A DNA stretch of 64,000 bases from Phycisphaerales bacterium (GCA_016699835.1 CP064987.1:1426001-1490000); one strand, 5' to 3'. Positions 17,949-27,279 are shown, counted from the stretch's first letter. The notes: a model not told the origin generated them from the sequence alone. Numbers and translations are program-made.

Positions 17949-19262
17949 TCACGCCGCTTTCTTTGCCGCCTGGCGTGTCGGGGAGATTGCGAGGGTCGTG
18001 ACGTCGTCGGCCTGGTGGAGCGAGCCGGCCTGGGCGTCGAGGGCCGCGCCCAGTTCCATGATCATCCGCGGGAGGTCCTCGCCGTGGTGCGCCCGCGCGA
18101 GGCGCGTGAGTTGGTCGACGTATCGACGGCTGGCCTTGCGCATCTGCTCGGGGGCGAGCGTGGGATCCGGGAAGGCGCACTCGAGCCCATCGGTGAAGAC
18201 GAGCAGCGTCTCGTCGTCGGCCAACATGGCCTCGGCCTGGGTGTACTCGGCATCGGGGAAGACGCCAAGCAGTGGGCCGTCGGTCTCGACTTCGCGCCGA
18301 TCCGTGTCACTGACGATGATCGGTGGCGGGTGGCCAGGCCGGCGATGGTCACGCGACGCGAGGGGATGTGCACCACGCCATAGACCGCCGTTGCGAATCG
18401 GCTGGAGTTCTGGCGCGATTCGCAGAGTTTCAGGTTGAGCCGGGCGAGCACGTCGGCGGGATCAATGATCCTCGTGCCCAGCCCCTCGCCCGTGAACTCG
18501 CGCGTGACCAGGTTGTGGCAGAGCGCCATGGTGAGCAGCGCCGCGGGCACGCCGTGGCCCACGGCATCGGCGACAAAGAATCCCAGGTGCTCGACGTCGA
18601 GCAACTCGACCGCGTAGACATCGCCGCTGACGTAGTTCACGGGGCGGAAGATCACGCCGAGTTCCATCCCCGCAACCTTGGGGAGTTGGACGGGGATGAG
18701 TTCTCGCTGCACGGTGGCGGCGAGGTGCAACTCGTCGTGGATCCGATCCATCTCCAGGCGGATGCCGCCCTGGGCCCGCTGGAGGACGAAGAGATCGCTC
18801 GCGATCGCCTCAACCGCGGGCTGTCGCTCGCAGAGCCGCGTAGAGCATGGCGGCGAGTCGTGTCGGGCTGGCGTCGTGCGCCTCAAAGATCACGCCGGCG
18901 CGCTGGAAGCGCTGCCAGTCGGCGGGATCCTGCATCAGGCAGATGGCCGGGACGTTGCGCATGAGCAACGACTCCACAAGCCTGTCGATCTGGAAAGGGA
19001 GCACGTCGGTTCCAATGACAATGAGGGCGGCCTTGGGATGCCCCACCGGCCCGCGTGGCTGCGACTCGGCGAGCGACTCGCGGAAGACCTCGAGCGGGAG
19101 CCATTCGAGATGCGGGGGCGTGGGACGTGGCCAGGCTGTGCGGATACGTTCGGCCCAGCGGCTCCACGCCGTGTCCACGTTTCCGGACGTGACAAACGCC
19201 ACGGAGTGCTCGCTCACCGAACCACGCCCCTTCCGGCCCGATCCGTGGGCCACGAAGGACAT
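17949..19262 (-). pseudogene. SpoIIE/PP2C-type serine phosphatase, two frameshifts
   Basis: Three frames join into one protein of about 437 residues. The N-terminal part, from ATG 19262, is a receiver-like or pseudo-receiver domain (AALIVIGTDVLPFQIDRLVE; VPAICLMQD). A helical linker follows, then the PP2C/SpoIIE core with the RsbU-type opening (AATVQRELIPVQLPKVAGME), YVSGDVY with its metal aspartate, and VADAVGHGVPAALLTMALCH. It ends with TLLVFTDGLE and ADDVTTLAI. Such enzymes dephosphorylate anti-sigma-factor antagonists or related partners in partner-switching pathways. The shifts are a missing C at 18332-18333 (GG for GGG on the plus strand, restoring AHPPPIIV) and two missing bases at 18829-18831 (CGC for CGCGC, restoring LRERQPAV). 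All motifs survive, so sequencing error is likely. Confidence 0.8.
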
Positions 19263-19266
19263 CGGC

Positions 19267-19872
19267 CTATGTCGCCCACTTCTTCAGGTCGGCCGCGGGA
19301 AGTTCGATCTTGTCGCCGGGCTTGACCTTGAGGCGCTTGTTCTTGCCCTTGTCGGGGTCCTCGCCGATGTCGAGGGTGTTGCCTTTGAGTTCGATAACAA
19401 ACTGGGCGGGGAACTTGCTGGAGTACTGCTTCAGACGTTCCTCGTAGGCATCATTCGTCTTCGCCCAATCGGGCACGCCGGGCGGAGCCGTGAGGACCTT
19501 CTCCTCCTCGCTGCGTTCCGTTTCGGGCTGCATGGCGTACACGGCCGTCACGTGCTGCGATCGATCCAGGTAGATGATGTCGATCGCGGCGGGGCAGTCG
19601 CGCATCACGAAGTTCTGCACATGCACCTGTTTGTCTGGAAAAACGAAGATCATCCCGCCGTTCTCATCGATGTCTTTCCGTCCAGAAAGTCCTTTGAATC
19701 GTTTTTCGATATCGAGCGCCGTCTCGAGTTTGAACTCCTTGCCATCGATGGTGATCTTGACGTCTGTCGGCGCCTTGTCATTCTTCCCGTCGTCCTTGGT
19801 GTCATCACAGGACACCAGCGGCAGGAGACACACCAGCCCGAGCACCATCATCGCGAATCGGCGAGCAGCCAT
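19267..19872 (-). CDS. DUF192-family lipoprotein
   Basis: 201 residues. A lipoprotein signal peptide ends at VCLLPLVSCDD (cysteine at about residue 22), and GGAGG precedes the ATG. The DUF192 core is clear: TALDIEKRFKGLSGRKDIDE (the family's R-x-x-G-L-x-x-R pattern), then GGMIFVFPD, FVMRDCPAAIDIIYLD, and a final LELKGN-like IELKGNTLDIG. DUF192 proteins are small secreted proteins of unknown activity. The gene starts inside the last 25 bases of gluQ and is four bases from the SpoIIE gene, so the three form one transcript. Confidence 0.85.
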   Translation of the reverse strand: MAARRFAMMVLGLVCLLPLVSCDDTKDDGKNDKAPTDVKITIDGKEFKLETALDIEKRFKGLSGRKDIDENGGMIFVFPDKQVHVQNFVMRDCPAAIDIIYLDRSQHVTAVYAMQPETERSEEEKVLTAPPGVPDWAKTNDAYEERLKQYSSKFPAQFVIELKGNTLDIGEDPDKGKNKRLKVKPGDKIELPAADLKKWAT

Positions 19873-20798
19873 CGATCGTCCTCCATCGTGAACATCACGG
19901 GGTTCCTGGGGATTCTACGAACATCCATGGCGGCCTGGAACTCCCGGGGCGACATGGGCGTCGGGGAGTCCACGATGCCGCACCACGCCGCGATCAGGCC
20001 GATGACCCGATCGGCGGTCACCCCGCGATCGCGATACGTGTCCAGCCGGGTGTCGCCGTGGCGTTTGGCGAGGCGCCGCCCGTCGCCGCCGAGCACGAGG
20101 GGGAGGTGCCAATACGCGGGAATCGGTGCGTATCCCAACGCCCGATAGAGCAGGGCCTGCCTGGCGGCGGACTCGAGCAGGTCGTCGCCCCGCACGATGT
20201 GCGTCACGCCCTGGCGGTGATCGTCGACGACGACGGCGAGTTGGTACGACGGTGTGCCGCGCTTTGTCCAGACGATGAAGTCGCCGATGGTCTCGCTGGG
20301 CGTGAACTCGCGCGGGCCGGTGAAGTTGTCGTCGACGCGCACGACCTCTTTTGGCGTGGCGAAGCGCCAGTTCGTGCCGGTGTCGGCAAAGTCGATGGGC
20401 ACCAGCGGCGGGCGCATCGACGCGGGGCAGCGGACCTCGTGCGAGCCTTCCTGCGGCGCCGAGGCCGCGGTCTCGATCTCCGCGCGAGAGAGTTCCGAGG
20501 GGAAGACGAGGGCGTGGGCGGCGAGGTGTCGCATCGCCTCGATGTGTGGCATTGGATCGTGGCTCTGGATGATCGGGCCTGTGTCCCAGTCGATCCCCAG
20601 CCAGCGGAGAGTGTCGATAGAGGCGTCGATCACGCCGGGCTTGACGCGCGGGCCATCGAGATCCTCGATGCGGAGGACGATGCGCCACCCGGCCTGTCGC
20701 GCCATGGCCCAGTTCACGAGGAACGTGCGCGCGTTGCCGAGGTGGAGCGCCCCCGTGGGCGAGGGCGCGAGACGGGTGATGGGTGCTTGGGGCGGCAC
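19848..20798 (-). CDS. gluQ: Glutamyl-Q tRNA(Asp) synthetase
   Basis: 316 residues. It is a truncated class I glutamyl-tRNA synthetase without an anticodon-binding domain, as expected for GluQ, which attaches glutamate to queuosine in the anticodon of tRNA(Asp). The HIGH-type motif is in APSPTGALHLGNARTFLVNW, the KMSKS-type loop in GRRLAKRHGDTRLDTYRDRG, and the RIEDLDGPRVKPG block lies between. The zinc-binding cysteines known from Escherichia coli GluQ are mostly replaced (FPSELSRAEIE; only one Cys in RCPASMR). The start is placed at GTG 20798, just before the first conserved strand; the open frame runs far upstream but over the REC gene. Other queuosine genes are not in the window. Confidence 0.85.
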   Translation of the reverse strand: MPPQAPITRLAPSPTGALHLGNARTFLVNWAMARQAGWRIVLRIEDLDGPRVKPGVIDASIDTLRWLGIDWDTGPIIQSHDPMPHIEAMRHLAAHALVFPSELSRAEIETAASAPQEGSHEVRCPASMRPPLVPIDFADTGTNWRFATPKEVVRVDDNFTGPREFTPSETIGDFIVWTKRGTPSYQLAVVVDDHRQGVTHIVRGDDLLESAARQALLYRALGYAPIPAYWHLPLVLGGDGRRLAKRHGDTRLDTYRDRGVTADRVIGLIAAWCGIVDSPTPMSPREFQAAMDVRRIPRNPVMFTMEDDRWLLADSR

Positions 20799-20823
20799 GA
20801 GCGGAAGGAGCGTACGCCGAGGC

Positions 20824-22861
20824 TCACGCGGCCCGCATCGTCGAGACGACGTCACCCGCCCAGACATTGAGGGCTTTGACCAGCGAGAGTTTGTCGATGA
20901 ACTTCGTCGCCGGCGTCGATGGCCGCGGCCTTGGTCTCGTCGTCGCTCGCGGCCGAGATCATGTAGATCGCGAGGTGCGGGCTTGATTGTCGAGTCGAAC
21001 GGACCATGTCGTAGGCTTGGCCATCTGGGAGATGGATATCGGTGATGATCGCACCGAGGCTCTCGGTATGCTTCGCGATGTAGGCGCTGGCCTGCCTGAT
21101 GGATTTCGCCCAGACGATTTCCACGCCGGCGTGACGCTTGAATGTCGCCTGGATCAAGGCGGCGGCCAGTGAATCGTCCTCCAGGAGGAGAACCTTCTGT
21201 CGCGAGCCATGGGGCGACACGGGGGCCGGGGTCGTGGTCCTTTGCGGTGCGACCTCGGGCTTTGGAGCCGTTGCGGGATCTGTCCTTTGCACCGATTTCG
21301 CCGGCTGGGTGTTCGCGGTCTGCGGCTCCGGTGCGGCGAGTGGCGCGGGCGGTCCGGCCATGTCGTCGACCTCGGGCGAGTAGATCACGACGCGATTTCG
21401 ACCCTGACGCTTGGCGGCATAGACCGCGAGGTCGGCCTGGTGGACGAGTTGTTCCGCGGTGGTCGCGGCGCCCTCGGTGAGATCGGTCGCGGAGACACCG
21501 ACGCTGACCGTGACGCGGTGCTCCGACGGACCTCCGGAGACCGACGAGAGATCGAACGGCGTGCGCTCGATCGCCGAGCGGACACGCTCGCCGACGGCCT
21601 GGGCGGCCTGCATGCCAAGTCCAGGCAGGAGGACGGCGAACTCCTCGCCGCCGTATCGGCACGCGACGCCGCTCTGTCCCACCGTCGAGGCGAGTCGAGA
21701 CGCGAGTTCCTTGAGGACGAGATCGCCGGCCTGGTGCCCGAAGGTGTCGTTGATGGACTTGAACTTGTCGCCGTCCATGAAGAGGACGGCCATGCCGGCG
21801 CCACCGGAGAGCGCCTGCTCGAACATGTCGGGGAGTTGGTCCTGCATGCTCGCCCGGTTGGTGATCCCGGTGAGTGGATCGGTGCTGGCCTTGTGCTCGA
21901 GGCGCTCGTGCTCGGCACGGAGTTCGGCGGTCTCACGCTGCACGCTGATCTGGTGCTCGAGGAGGGCGTCGTTCGCCGACGACATGATGGACGTGATGTC
22001 GGGCGTTGGGCTGATGTCCTTCTCGAAGAGGCGTGCCAGTTCCTGGGCGGCGTCGGTGAGACGGTCCATCATCGCGGCCACATCGTGCTCGTCGCTCTCG
22101 AACCACTCGCGTGCCTTGCGCTTGAGTTGCACGACGAAGCGGCCCGGGGCAGCGGCGAGGATGGCCTCGGCGGCGATCCGGCCCAGCGCGACGCACCGCA
22201 CCATCTTCTCGCTCATGGGGCTCGCGTTCTCGGGCTCGTGGTGATTGGCGATGCACTCGACCATCGCCTCCTGCAGCTTCCACTTCTTCGCGAGTTCGGC
22301 CCCAACCACCGCGTGGTCGAAGCCGAGTTCACGGCGCTCGTCCTCGCGGAGTTTCTCGTGCGACTCCGCCTCGGCGAGCAGGGGCACGTACTCCTCGGGG
22401 ATGGCGACGAACATCGCCATCATCCCCATGTCCTGGAAGAGCCCCGCGGTGAAGGCCTCGTCGGGGTCGCACGCCCGGGTGAACTCCGCGACGGTTCTGG
22501 TCGCGGTCGCGGCATAGATCGTGCGCTTCCAGTAGGCGTCGAGGTCGAAGCCGCTGTCCTGCTGGATGTTCTTGGCCGAATCGACGAGGCTGAATCCCAG
22601 CACGAGCGACTTGACCGTGTTGAGTCCGAGATAGGCCAGCGCGCGATCGATCGTCGAGCAGGGCTGCTTGAGGCAGAAGAAACTCGAGTTGACGGTGCGG
22701 AGGACCTTGGCCGAGAGCCCGACGTCGCTCTTGACGAGTTTCCCGATGCGCGTCATCGAGACCTTGGGGTCGCGCGTCAACTCCAGCAACTGCACCGCGA
22801 TGGTCGGCAGCGTCGGGAGGCTCTGACAGCCCAGGACTTGATCGAGTGAACTGCTCCCCAT
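20824..22861 (-). CDS. HDOD-GGDEF-REC signalling protein, frameshift near the C-terminus
   Basis: ATG 22861 begins MGSSSLDQVLGCQSLPTLPT, an HDOD domain (residues about 10-210, with HAVVGAELAKKWKL and IANHHEPENA). A GGDEF domain follows (about 330-490) with an intact active site RYGGEEFAVL, and then a proline-rich linker and a REC domain from about 556 (KVLLLEDDSLAAALIQATFK, phosphoacceptor Asp near 608 in ITDIHLPDG). It should make cyclic-di-GMP under control of the two other domains. The last 20 residues of the plain frame are nonsense; two bases missing at 20909-20911 (CGC for CGCGC) restore AGATKFIDKLSLVKALNVWA and a stop at 20824-20826. A terminal REC on a diguanylate cyclase is uncommon: REC is usually first. 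Confidence 0.85.
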
Positions 22862-23018
22862 CGTTCTCGGGCCGGTTCGGCTCCCTCCACGCACTGTTGG
22901 CGAGGGAGTATCGACCACGAATAGGGGGGTCCTTTGCTCAATTTGAACCCACGGGCGTGATCGGACCATGGCAACCAAGTCGGTGCGGCTGGGCCGAATC
23001 TGGGCCGCGTTGGCTCGC

Positions 23019-24488
23019 TTATCGGAGGCCGTACTCGCGGAGTTTCCGATAGAGTGTCCGCTCGCCGATGCCGAGAAGTTTCGCCGCGTGCTCGCGGTTG
23101 CCACCGGTGAGGCGGAGGGTCTCGCGGATCGCGCGCTTCTCGATCTGCTCGAGGCTGGTCCCGGCGAGCGACGCGCTCGCGCCCGAGACGGCCGCATCGT
23201 CACCCGAGTCATCGGCCTCGCGGATGTCCTCGGGGATGTGGCGAACGTCGAGCGTCGGCGTCTCGCCCGAGGGACGATCCTCGCCCATGGACATCACGAC
23301 CATGTTCTGGACGACGTTGAGCAACTGGCGGACGTTACCCGGCCAGGAGTAACTCGTCAGCCGCATCATCGCGGCGTCGGTCAGTTCGGGCACGCCCGCG
23401 CCCGGGCGCAACTGCTCGGTGAAGCGGGCGGCGGCGTGCTGGATGATCCGCGGGATGTCCTCGCGACGCTCGCGCAACGGCGGCAGGTGGATGTGCACGC
23501 CGTTGATGCGGAAGAAGAGATCCTCGCGGAACTTCCCCTCGCTCGAGAACTGCTTGAGGTCGCGGTTGGTCGCCGAGACGAAGCGCACATCCACTTTCCG
23601 CGAGTCGTTGCTCCCGAGTCGCACGAGATCGCCCGTCTCGAGGACGCGCAGCAGTTTCGCCTGCATCGCTAGGGGCATGTCCCCGATCTCATCGAGGAAG
23701 ATGGTCCCCTTGTCGGCGAACTCGAAGACGCCCGGGCGATCCTTCTCGGCCCCTGTGAAGGCGCCGCGGACGTGCCCGAACAACTGGTCCTCGAGGAGGC
23801 TCTCGGCCTGGCCGGCGCAGTTGAACGCGACGAACTTTTCGCTCGATCGCTTGCTGTTCTTGTGGATCGCCTGGGCGATGAGTTCCTTCCCCGTGCCGCT
23901 CTCCCCCGTGATGAGCACGGCGATGTTCGAGGGGGCGACGGTGCGCACCGTGCGGAGGATCTTCCGCATCGGTTCGGAGCCGGCAACGATCCCCTCGAAC
24001 CCGTCGTGCTGGACGAGGTCCTTGAGTTGCCCGCTCTCGTGGCGGAGGAGCACCGTCTCGGCGGCGCGGTTGACGAGGCTGCGGAAGACGTCGAGATCGA
24101 GCGGCTTCTGGATGAAATCGAAGACGCCGAGTTTGAACGCCGCCCGGGCCGTGGGCACGTCGCCGTGGGCCGTCACCATAATGACCTCGGCGTTGGGCTG
24201 CATCGATCGGGCCGCCGAGAGCACCTTGAGCCCCGCGTCGCCGCCATCGTTTGCCACCGTACCGCCGGGTGTTGTGGCTGCGGACGAGTTGGGCATTCGC
24301 AGGTCGGTGATGACGACGTCGAACGTGCCGTGGCGGAGTTCCTCGAGAGCGGCGGGAACCGAATCGACGATCGTGCAGACGTGTCCGGGCTTCTTGAGCG
24401 CCTCGGCCATCACGTCCGCGTGGTCCACCTCGTCCTCGACGATGAGGACCTGGGCGGCCAGTTTGTCGCTGGAACTCGGCGTGGTCAT
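23019..24488 (-). CDS. NtrC-family sigma-54-dependent response regulator
   Basis: 489 residues. REC domain (1-145) with phosphoacceptor D62 (VVITDLRMP) and the lysine in FIQKPLD near 128. The AAA+ domain has Walker A GESGTGKE (195-202), the sigma-54-contacting GAFTGA loop (242-247), and GTIFLDEIGDMPL as Walker B. A Fis-type helix-turn-helix closes the protein (NREHAAKLLGIGERTLYRKL). It activates sigma-54 promoters when phosphorylated. A Gly/Ala/Thr-rich insert of about 14 residues sits right after the phosphoacceptor strand (residues 67-80), which is unusual. The sensor kinase is not adjacent. A sigma-54-like site lies before flgF, but regulation of it by this protein is only a possibility. 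Confidence 0.93.
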   Translation of the reverse strand: MTTPSSSDKLAAQVLIVEDEVDHADVMAEALKKPGHVCTIVDSVPAALEELRHGTFDVVITDLRMPNSSAATTPGGTVANDGGDAGLKVLSAARSMQPNAEVIMVTAHGDVPTARAAFKLGVFDFIQKPLDLDVFRSLVNRAAETVLLRHESGQLKDLVQHDGFEGIVAGSEPMRKILRTVRTVAPSNIAVLITGESGTGKELIAQAIHKNSKRSSEKFVAFNCAGQAESLLEDQLFGHVRGAFTGAEKDRPGVFEFADKGTIFLDEIGDMPLAMQAKLLRVLETGDLVRLGSNDSRKVDVRFVSATNRDLKQFSSEGKFREDLFFRINGVHIHLPPLRERREDIPRIIQHAAARFTEQLRPGAGVPELTDAAMMRLTSYSWPGNVRQLLNVVQNMVVMSMGEDRPSGETPTLDVRHIPEDIREADDSGDDAAVSGASASLAGTSLEQIEKRAIRETLRLTGGNREHAAKLLGIGERTLYRKLREYGLR

Positions 24489-24500
24489 GCGGGAGAGAGT

Positions 24501-25184
24501 TTAGTCGACCGACGCGAGAAGTCTGGCGAGATCCCGCGAGGTTGCCCGGGCGCTCTTCGTCTTGGGACGCCGGGGTTTGGTGCCTGCCGGACCTTCGCCC
24601 ATCACCCCGGGCGATCGAGAGCGGTTCGCGGCACACAACGCGATCGCCAGCGCGTCCGCCACGTCCGGCGGCGAGGGCGGCGCCTCCAGCCCGAAGACGC
24701 CCTGGATCGCCCGCTGCATCTGCCCCTTGCTCGCGTGACCGTGGCCGGTCAGCGATTTCTTCACTTCGTTGGGTCGCAACTCCACCAACTCCAGCCCGGC
24801 CCGGGCCACCGCCAGGAGCATCACGCCCCGCGCATGGCCCATTACCACGCCCGTCGCGGGGTGCTTCCAGTGCGCGAAGACCTGCTCGATCGCGACCAGA
24901 TCCGGCGTCATCCGCTCGATCGCCTCCGAGAGATCGGCGAAGAGTTCCACGAGCCGTGACGAGATGGATCTCGCGTCACGTGATGTCGCCGCTTCGGTCG
25001 ATGGCCCGGTCACGCGTGACTTTCGTCCCAAGCGGAGCACGCCCGCCTCCACGATCGTCGGCGTGCCACACGGCGCCGCGTCGATGCATCCGTACCCCGT
25101 CAGGTTCAGCCCGGGATCGAGCCCGAGGATTCGGGTGGACGCGTGTCGTGAAGATGGCGTGCGACGACTCGGCATGATTCTCAC
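24501..25184 (-). CDS. ruvC: Crossover junction endodeoxyribonuclease RuvC
   Basis: 227 residues, a Holliday-junction resolvase that cuts recombination intermediates with RuvAB. The acidic catalytic residues are in ILGLDPGLNLTGYG, in VAIEQVFAHWKHPATGVVMG, and in SPPDVADALAIALC. A basic N-terminal extension of about 15 residues and a basic C-terminal tail of about 45 residues (KPRRPKTKSARATSRDLARL) go beyond the usual 170-190 residues. The start GTG at 25184 overlaps the riboflavin synthase stop by four bases (GTGA), implying coupling; ATG 25175 is an alternative. Confidence 0.92.
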   Translation of the reverse strand: MRIMPSRRTPSSRHASTRILGLDPGLNLTGYGCIDAAPCGTPTIVEAGVLRLGRKSRVTGPSTEAATSRDARSISSRLVELFADLSEAIERMTPDLVAIEQVFAHWKHPATGVVMGHARGVMLLAVARAGLELVELRPNEVKKSLTGHGHASKGQMQRAIQGVFGLEAPPSPPDVADALAIALCAANRSRSPGVMGEGPAGTKPRRPKTKSARATSRDLARLLASVD

Positions 25185-25816
25185 GACCGCGATGCGAAGT
25201 GCTTCAGATAGTGGACGACGGTCTTCGCCATGGAATCTCCCTCGATGTTGACCCGTGAGCCCGCGCGAAGGCCGCCGAGCGTTGTCTTTGAGAGTGTGGT
25301 GGGAATCAAGGCGACCTCGAACTCTGCGGCATCAACGTCCACTGTCGCCAGCGTGAGCGAGACACCCTGGACACAGACCGAGCCTCGAGGCACCATCACC
25401 TCGATCGACTCGCGCGATACACGGATTCGAACGCGCCACTCCTCGGCGCCCCCACCCCCACCCCCCCCACCACCACTCACACCGACCACCTCGCCCACCT
25501 CATCCACATGTCCCTGCACGATGTGCCCGCCCAACAGCGTCGTCGGTGTGGCGGCATGCTCCAGATGCACTTGATCGCCGGGCTTCAAGTTGCCCAGTGT
25601 CGTTCGCGAGAGCGTCTGGGGAATCACGTCGAAGACCAATATCGCCGCATGACCCACTGGCTCGGCCAGCGTGAGACAGCATCCATCGACCGCGATGGAA
25701 TCGCCGGGCGTGGGCCGATGGCTCCAACCTTTCGCATCGATGTTCAACCGATCGCCGCTGGGTGTGGGCGTCCGGCTCACGACACTCCCGGTCTGCTCGA
25801 TGATCCCCGTGAACAT
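25181..25816 (-). CDS. ribE: Riboflavin synthase, alpha chain
   Basis: 211 residues with two lumazine-binding barrels. The first begins MFTGIIEQTGSVVS and contains SIAVDGCCLTL and GGHIVQGHVDEVGEV; the second contains SVCVQGVSLTL and TTLSKTTLGGLRAGSRVNIE. It makes riboflavin from two 6,7-dimethyl-8-ribityllumazines. Between the barrels is an unusual run of nine glycines (GVSGGGGGGGGGAEEW) encoded by a G-rich tract at about 25445-25475. The ATG at 25816 is fixed by homology to MFTGI; it lies inside a perfect hairpin (25814-25840). No other rib gene is nearby. Confidence 0.94.
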   Translation of the reverse strand: MFTGIIEQTGSVVSRTPTPSGDRLNIDAKGWSHRPTPGDSIAVDGCCLTLAEPVGHAAILVFDVIPQTLSRTTLGNLKPGDQVHLEHAATPTTLLGGHIVQGHVDEVGEVVGVSGGGGGGGGGAEEWRVRIRVSRESIEVMVPRGSVCVQGVSLTLATVDVDAAEFEVALIPTTLSKTTLGGLRAGSRVNIEGDSMAKTVVHYLKHFASRS

Positions 25817-25840
25817 GCCGAACGGTATCGGTTCGGCATG
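25814..25840 (-). promoter_or_regulatory. Hairpin enclosing the riboflavin synthase start codon
   Basis: CATGCCGAAC (25814-25823) and GTTCGGCATG (25831-25840) are perfect 10-bp inverted arms around a seven-base loop. On the minus-strand mRNA, the initiating AUG is part of the 3' arm, so the hairpin would hide the start. This could be a translational switch; no aptamer was recognised upstream. Confidence 0.5.
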
Positions 25841-26070
25841 CCAAACGCCGGGAGTGCCCCCCAAACGCTCGGAAAGGGATCCGCCCGCTTGACGTGCCCG
25901 AACCGGACCGACATACTGCTCCACCCCGAACACCCGCCGACGCGCTCGGCGTTTGGGTGGTGGTGCCCGATGACGCGGTGCTGGAGCCCCCGGAGTCACA
26001 CCGGTGCGGCTCCGCTCCCCTTTGAGGGCACAGTCCAAGCCGGCCCGATGAGGCCCCAAAGGAGATGCGA

Positions 26071-27237
26071 ATGAGCCGTCGCTCGAGTGAGGTTGGATGT
26101 GTGATCCTGGGTGTGGGCCTTCTCACGCTGTCGGCACTCAGCGGGTGCGAGTCACCGCAGTCGCTGGGGATCGAGCCGGCCTCGACGCGCGGCTCCAAGC
26201 AGGCCGCCGCCTGGAAGGCGCAACTCCCCCCGACGCGCCACGAGGAGTGGACGAAACTCGGGTATCGCCTCGACTGGCAGTCGCCGGTGTTTGTCCCCAA
26301 CTCCGCTTCAAGGAACACGACCCGAGTGAAGGCGACCGCGGATGCGGTCCTTGTGCAGGATTCTTCAAGCACCGTCTCGTTCGTTGAGCCGGCGACGGGC
26401 AAGGTGCGCTGGGCGACCGAACTCGCCAACCCGCTCTCTCGATTCCTCAGCCTCGATCTTGATCCCGCGAACCCGCGTCACGTCCTTGCCTCGGCCGAGG
26501 GCGAACTCTTTGTCCTCGCGAGCGACACGGGCGCCCTTATCGAGCGTGAACGCTTCGCGCGAGTCGTGAACACCGCTCCCGTGTTCGCCCCCGGGCTGGC
26601 GATCTATGGCTGCAGCGCGGGCGAGATCCTCGCCCACACCATCGGCACCGAGTTCCGCGCCTGGGGCTTCGACGGGCACGCCACCTTCACCGCCAACCCC
26701 GTCTATGTCGGCGAGGCCATCGGATTCGTCGGACAGAACGGCAATGTCCTGTTCCTCAACGCCGCCGGCTCCATGATGGGCTTCACCAAGATCTATGACG
26801 GGCCCGCCGGCCAGCCCGCGACCGATGGCGAACGCCTCTTCATCGCCTCCACCGACCAGTCCCTCTGGGCGATCTACCCCAACGGGCAGACCGCCTGGCG
26901 CCACAAGACGCCCGCCAAACTCACGCGAAGCCCCGTCGTCCACGACTCGTTCGTCTATTGCGAACTCCCCGCGGGCTTCTCCGCCCTCCATGCCGACACG
27001 GGGACGCTCGTGTGGACCACGCCGAAACTCCACGGCGAGGTCATCGCCATCCGCGACGGAAAACTCGTCGTCTGGGAAGCACCCAAAGCGACTCTCGTCG
27101 ATCCCAAGACCGGCGACATCATCGCCTCGGCCGAGATCCCCGAGGCGACGATCCTTGCCACCGAGTCGCTCGTGGACGCCCCGATCTACGTCGCCAACCC
27201 CCACGGCACACTGACTCGCTTCGTCCCGCGGAACTGA
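26071..27237 (+). CDS. PQQ-like beta-propeller lipoprotein
   Basis: 388 residues. A lipoprotein signal ends LTLSALSGCES (cysteine near residue 27). The rest is repeated beta-propeller blades of the PQQ/BamB type, with recurring units such as VSFVEPATGKVRWATEL, SLWAIYPNGQTAWRHKT and ALHADTGTLVWTT. Such proteins are often BamB-like assembly factors or anchored scaffolds; this one lacks any sign of PQQ-dependent enzyme residues. ATG 26071 is taken because AAAGGAG ends six bases before it; ATG 26065 overlaps that site. Divergent from riboflavin synthase. Confidence 0.8.
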   Translation: MSRRSSEVGCVILGVGLLTLSALSGCESPQSLGIEPASTRGSKQAAAWKAQLPPTRHEEWTKLGYRLDWQSPVFVPNSASRNTTRVKATADAVLVQDSSSTVSFVEPATGKVRWATELANPLSRFLSLDLDPANPRHVLASAEGELFVLASDTGALIERERFARVVNTAPVFAPGLAIYGCSAGEILAHTIGTEFRAWGFDGHATFTANPVYVGEAIGFVGQNGNVLFLNAAGSMMGFTKIYDGPAGQPATDGERLFIASTDQSLWAIYPNGQTAWRHKTPAKLTRSPVVHDSFVYCELPAGFSALHADTGTLVWTTPKLHGEVIAIRDGKLVVWEAPKATLVDPKTGDIIASAEIPEATILATESLVDAPIYVANPHGTLTRFVPRN

Positions 27238-27279
27238 TCCCGCACCGCCACACACCCAATCCCGGAGCGCCTCGACGCC

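Noticed and set aside
20799..21662. N-terminal extension of gluQ
   Set aside because: The open frame continues over the REC/GGDEF gene but is Arg/Pro-rich and has no domain; homology begins at about 20798.
25817..26060. FMN riboswitch before riboflavin synthase
   Set aside because: A hairpin CCGGTGTGACTCCGG recalls one arm of the RFN element, but the AGGGTGAAATTCCC arm, the GGCGGT and the closing GGATG box are absent and the spacing is wrong.
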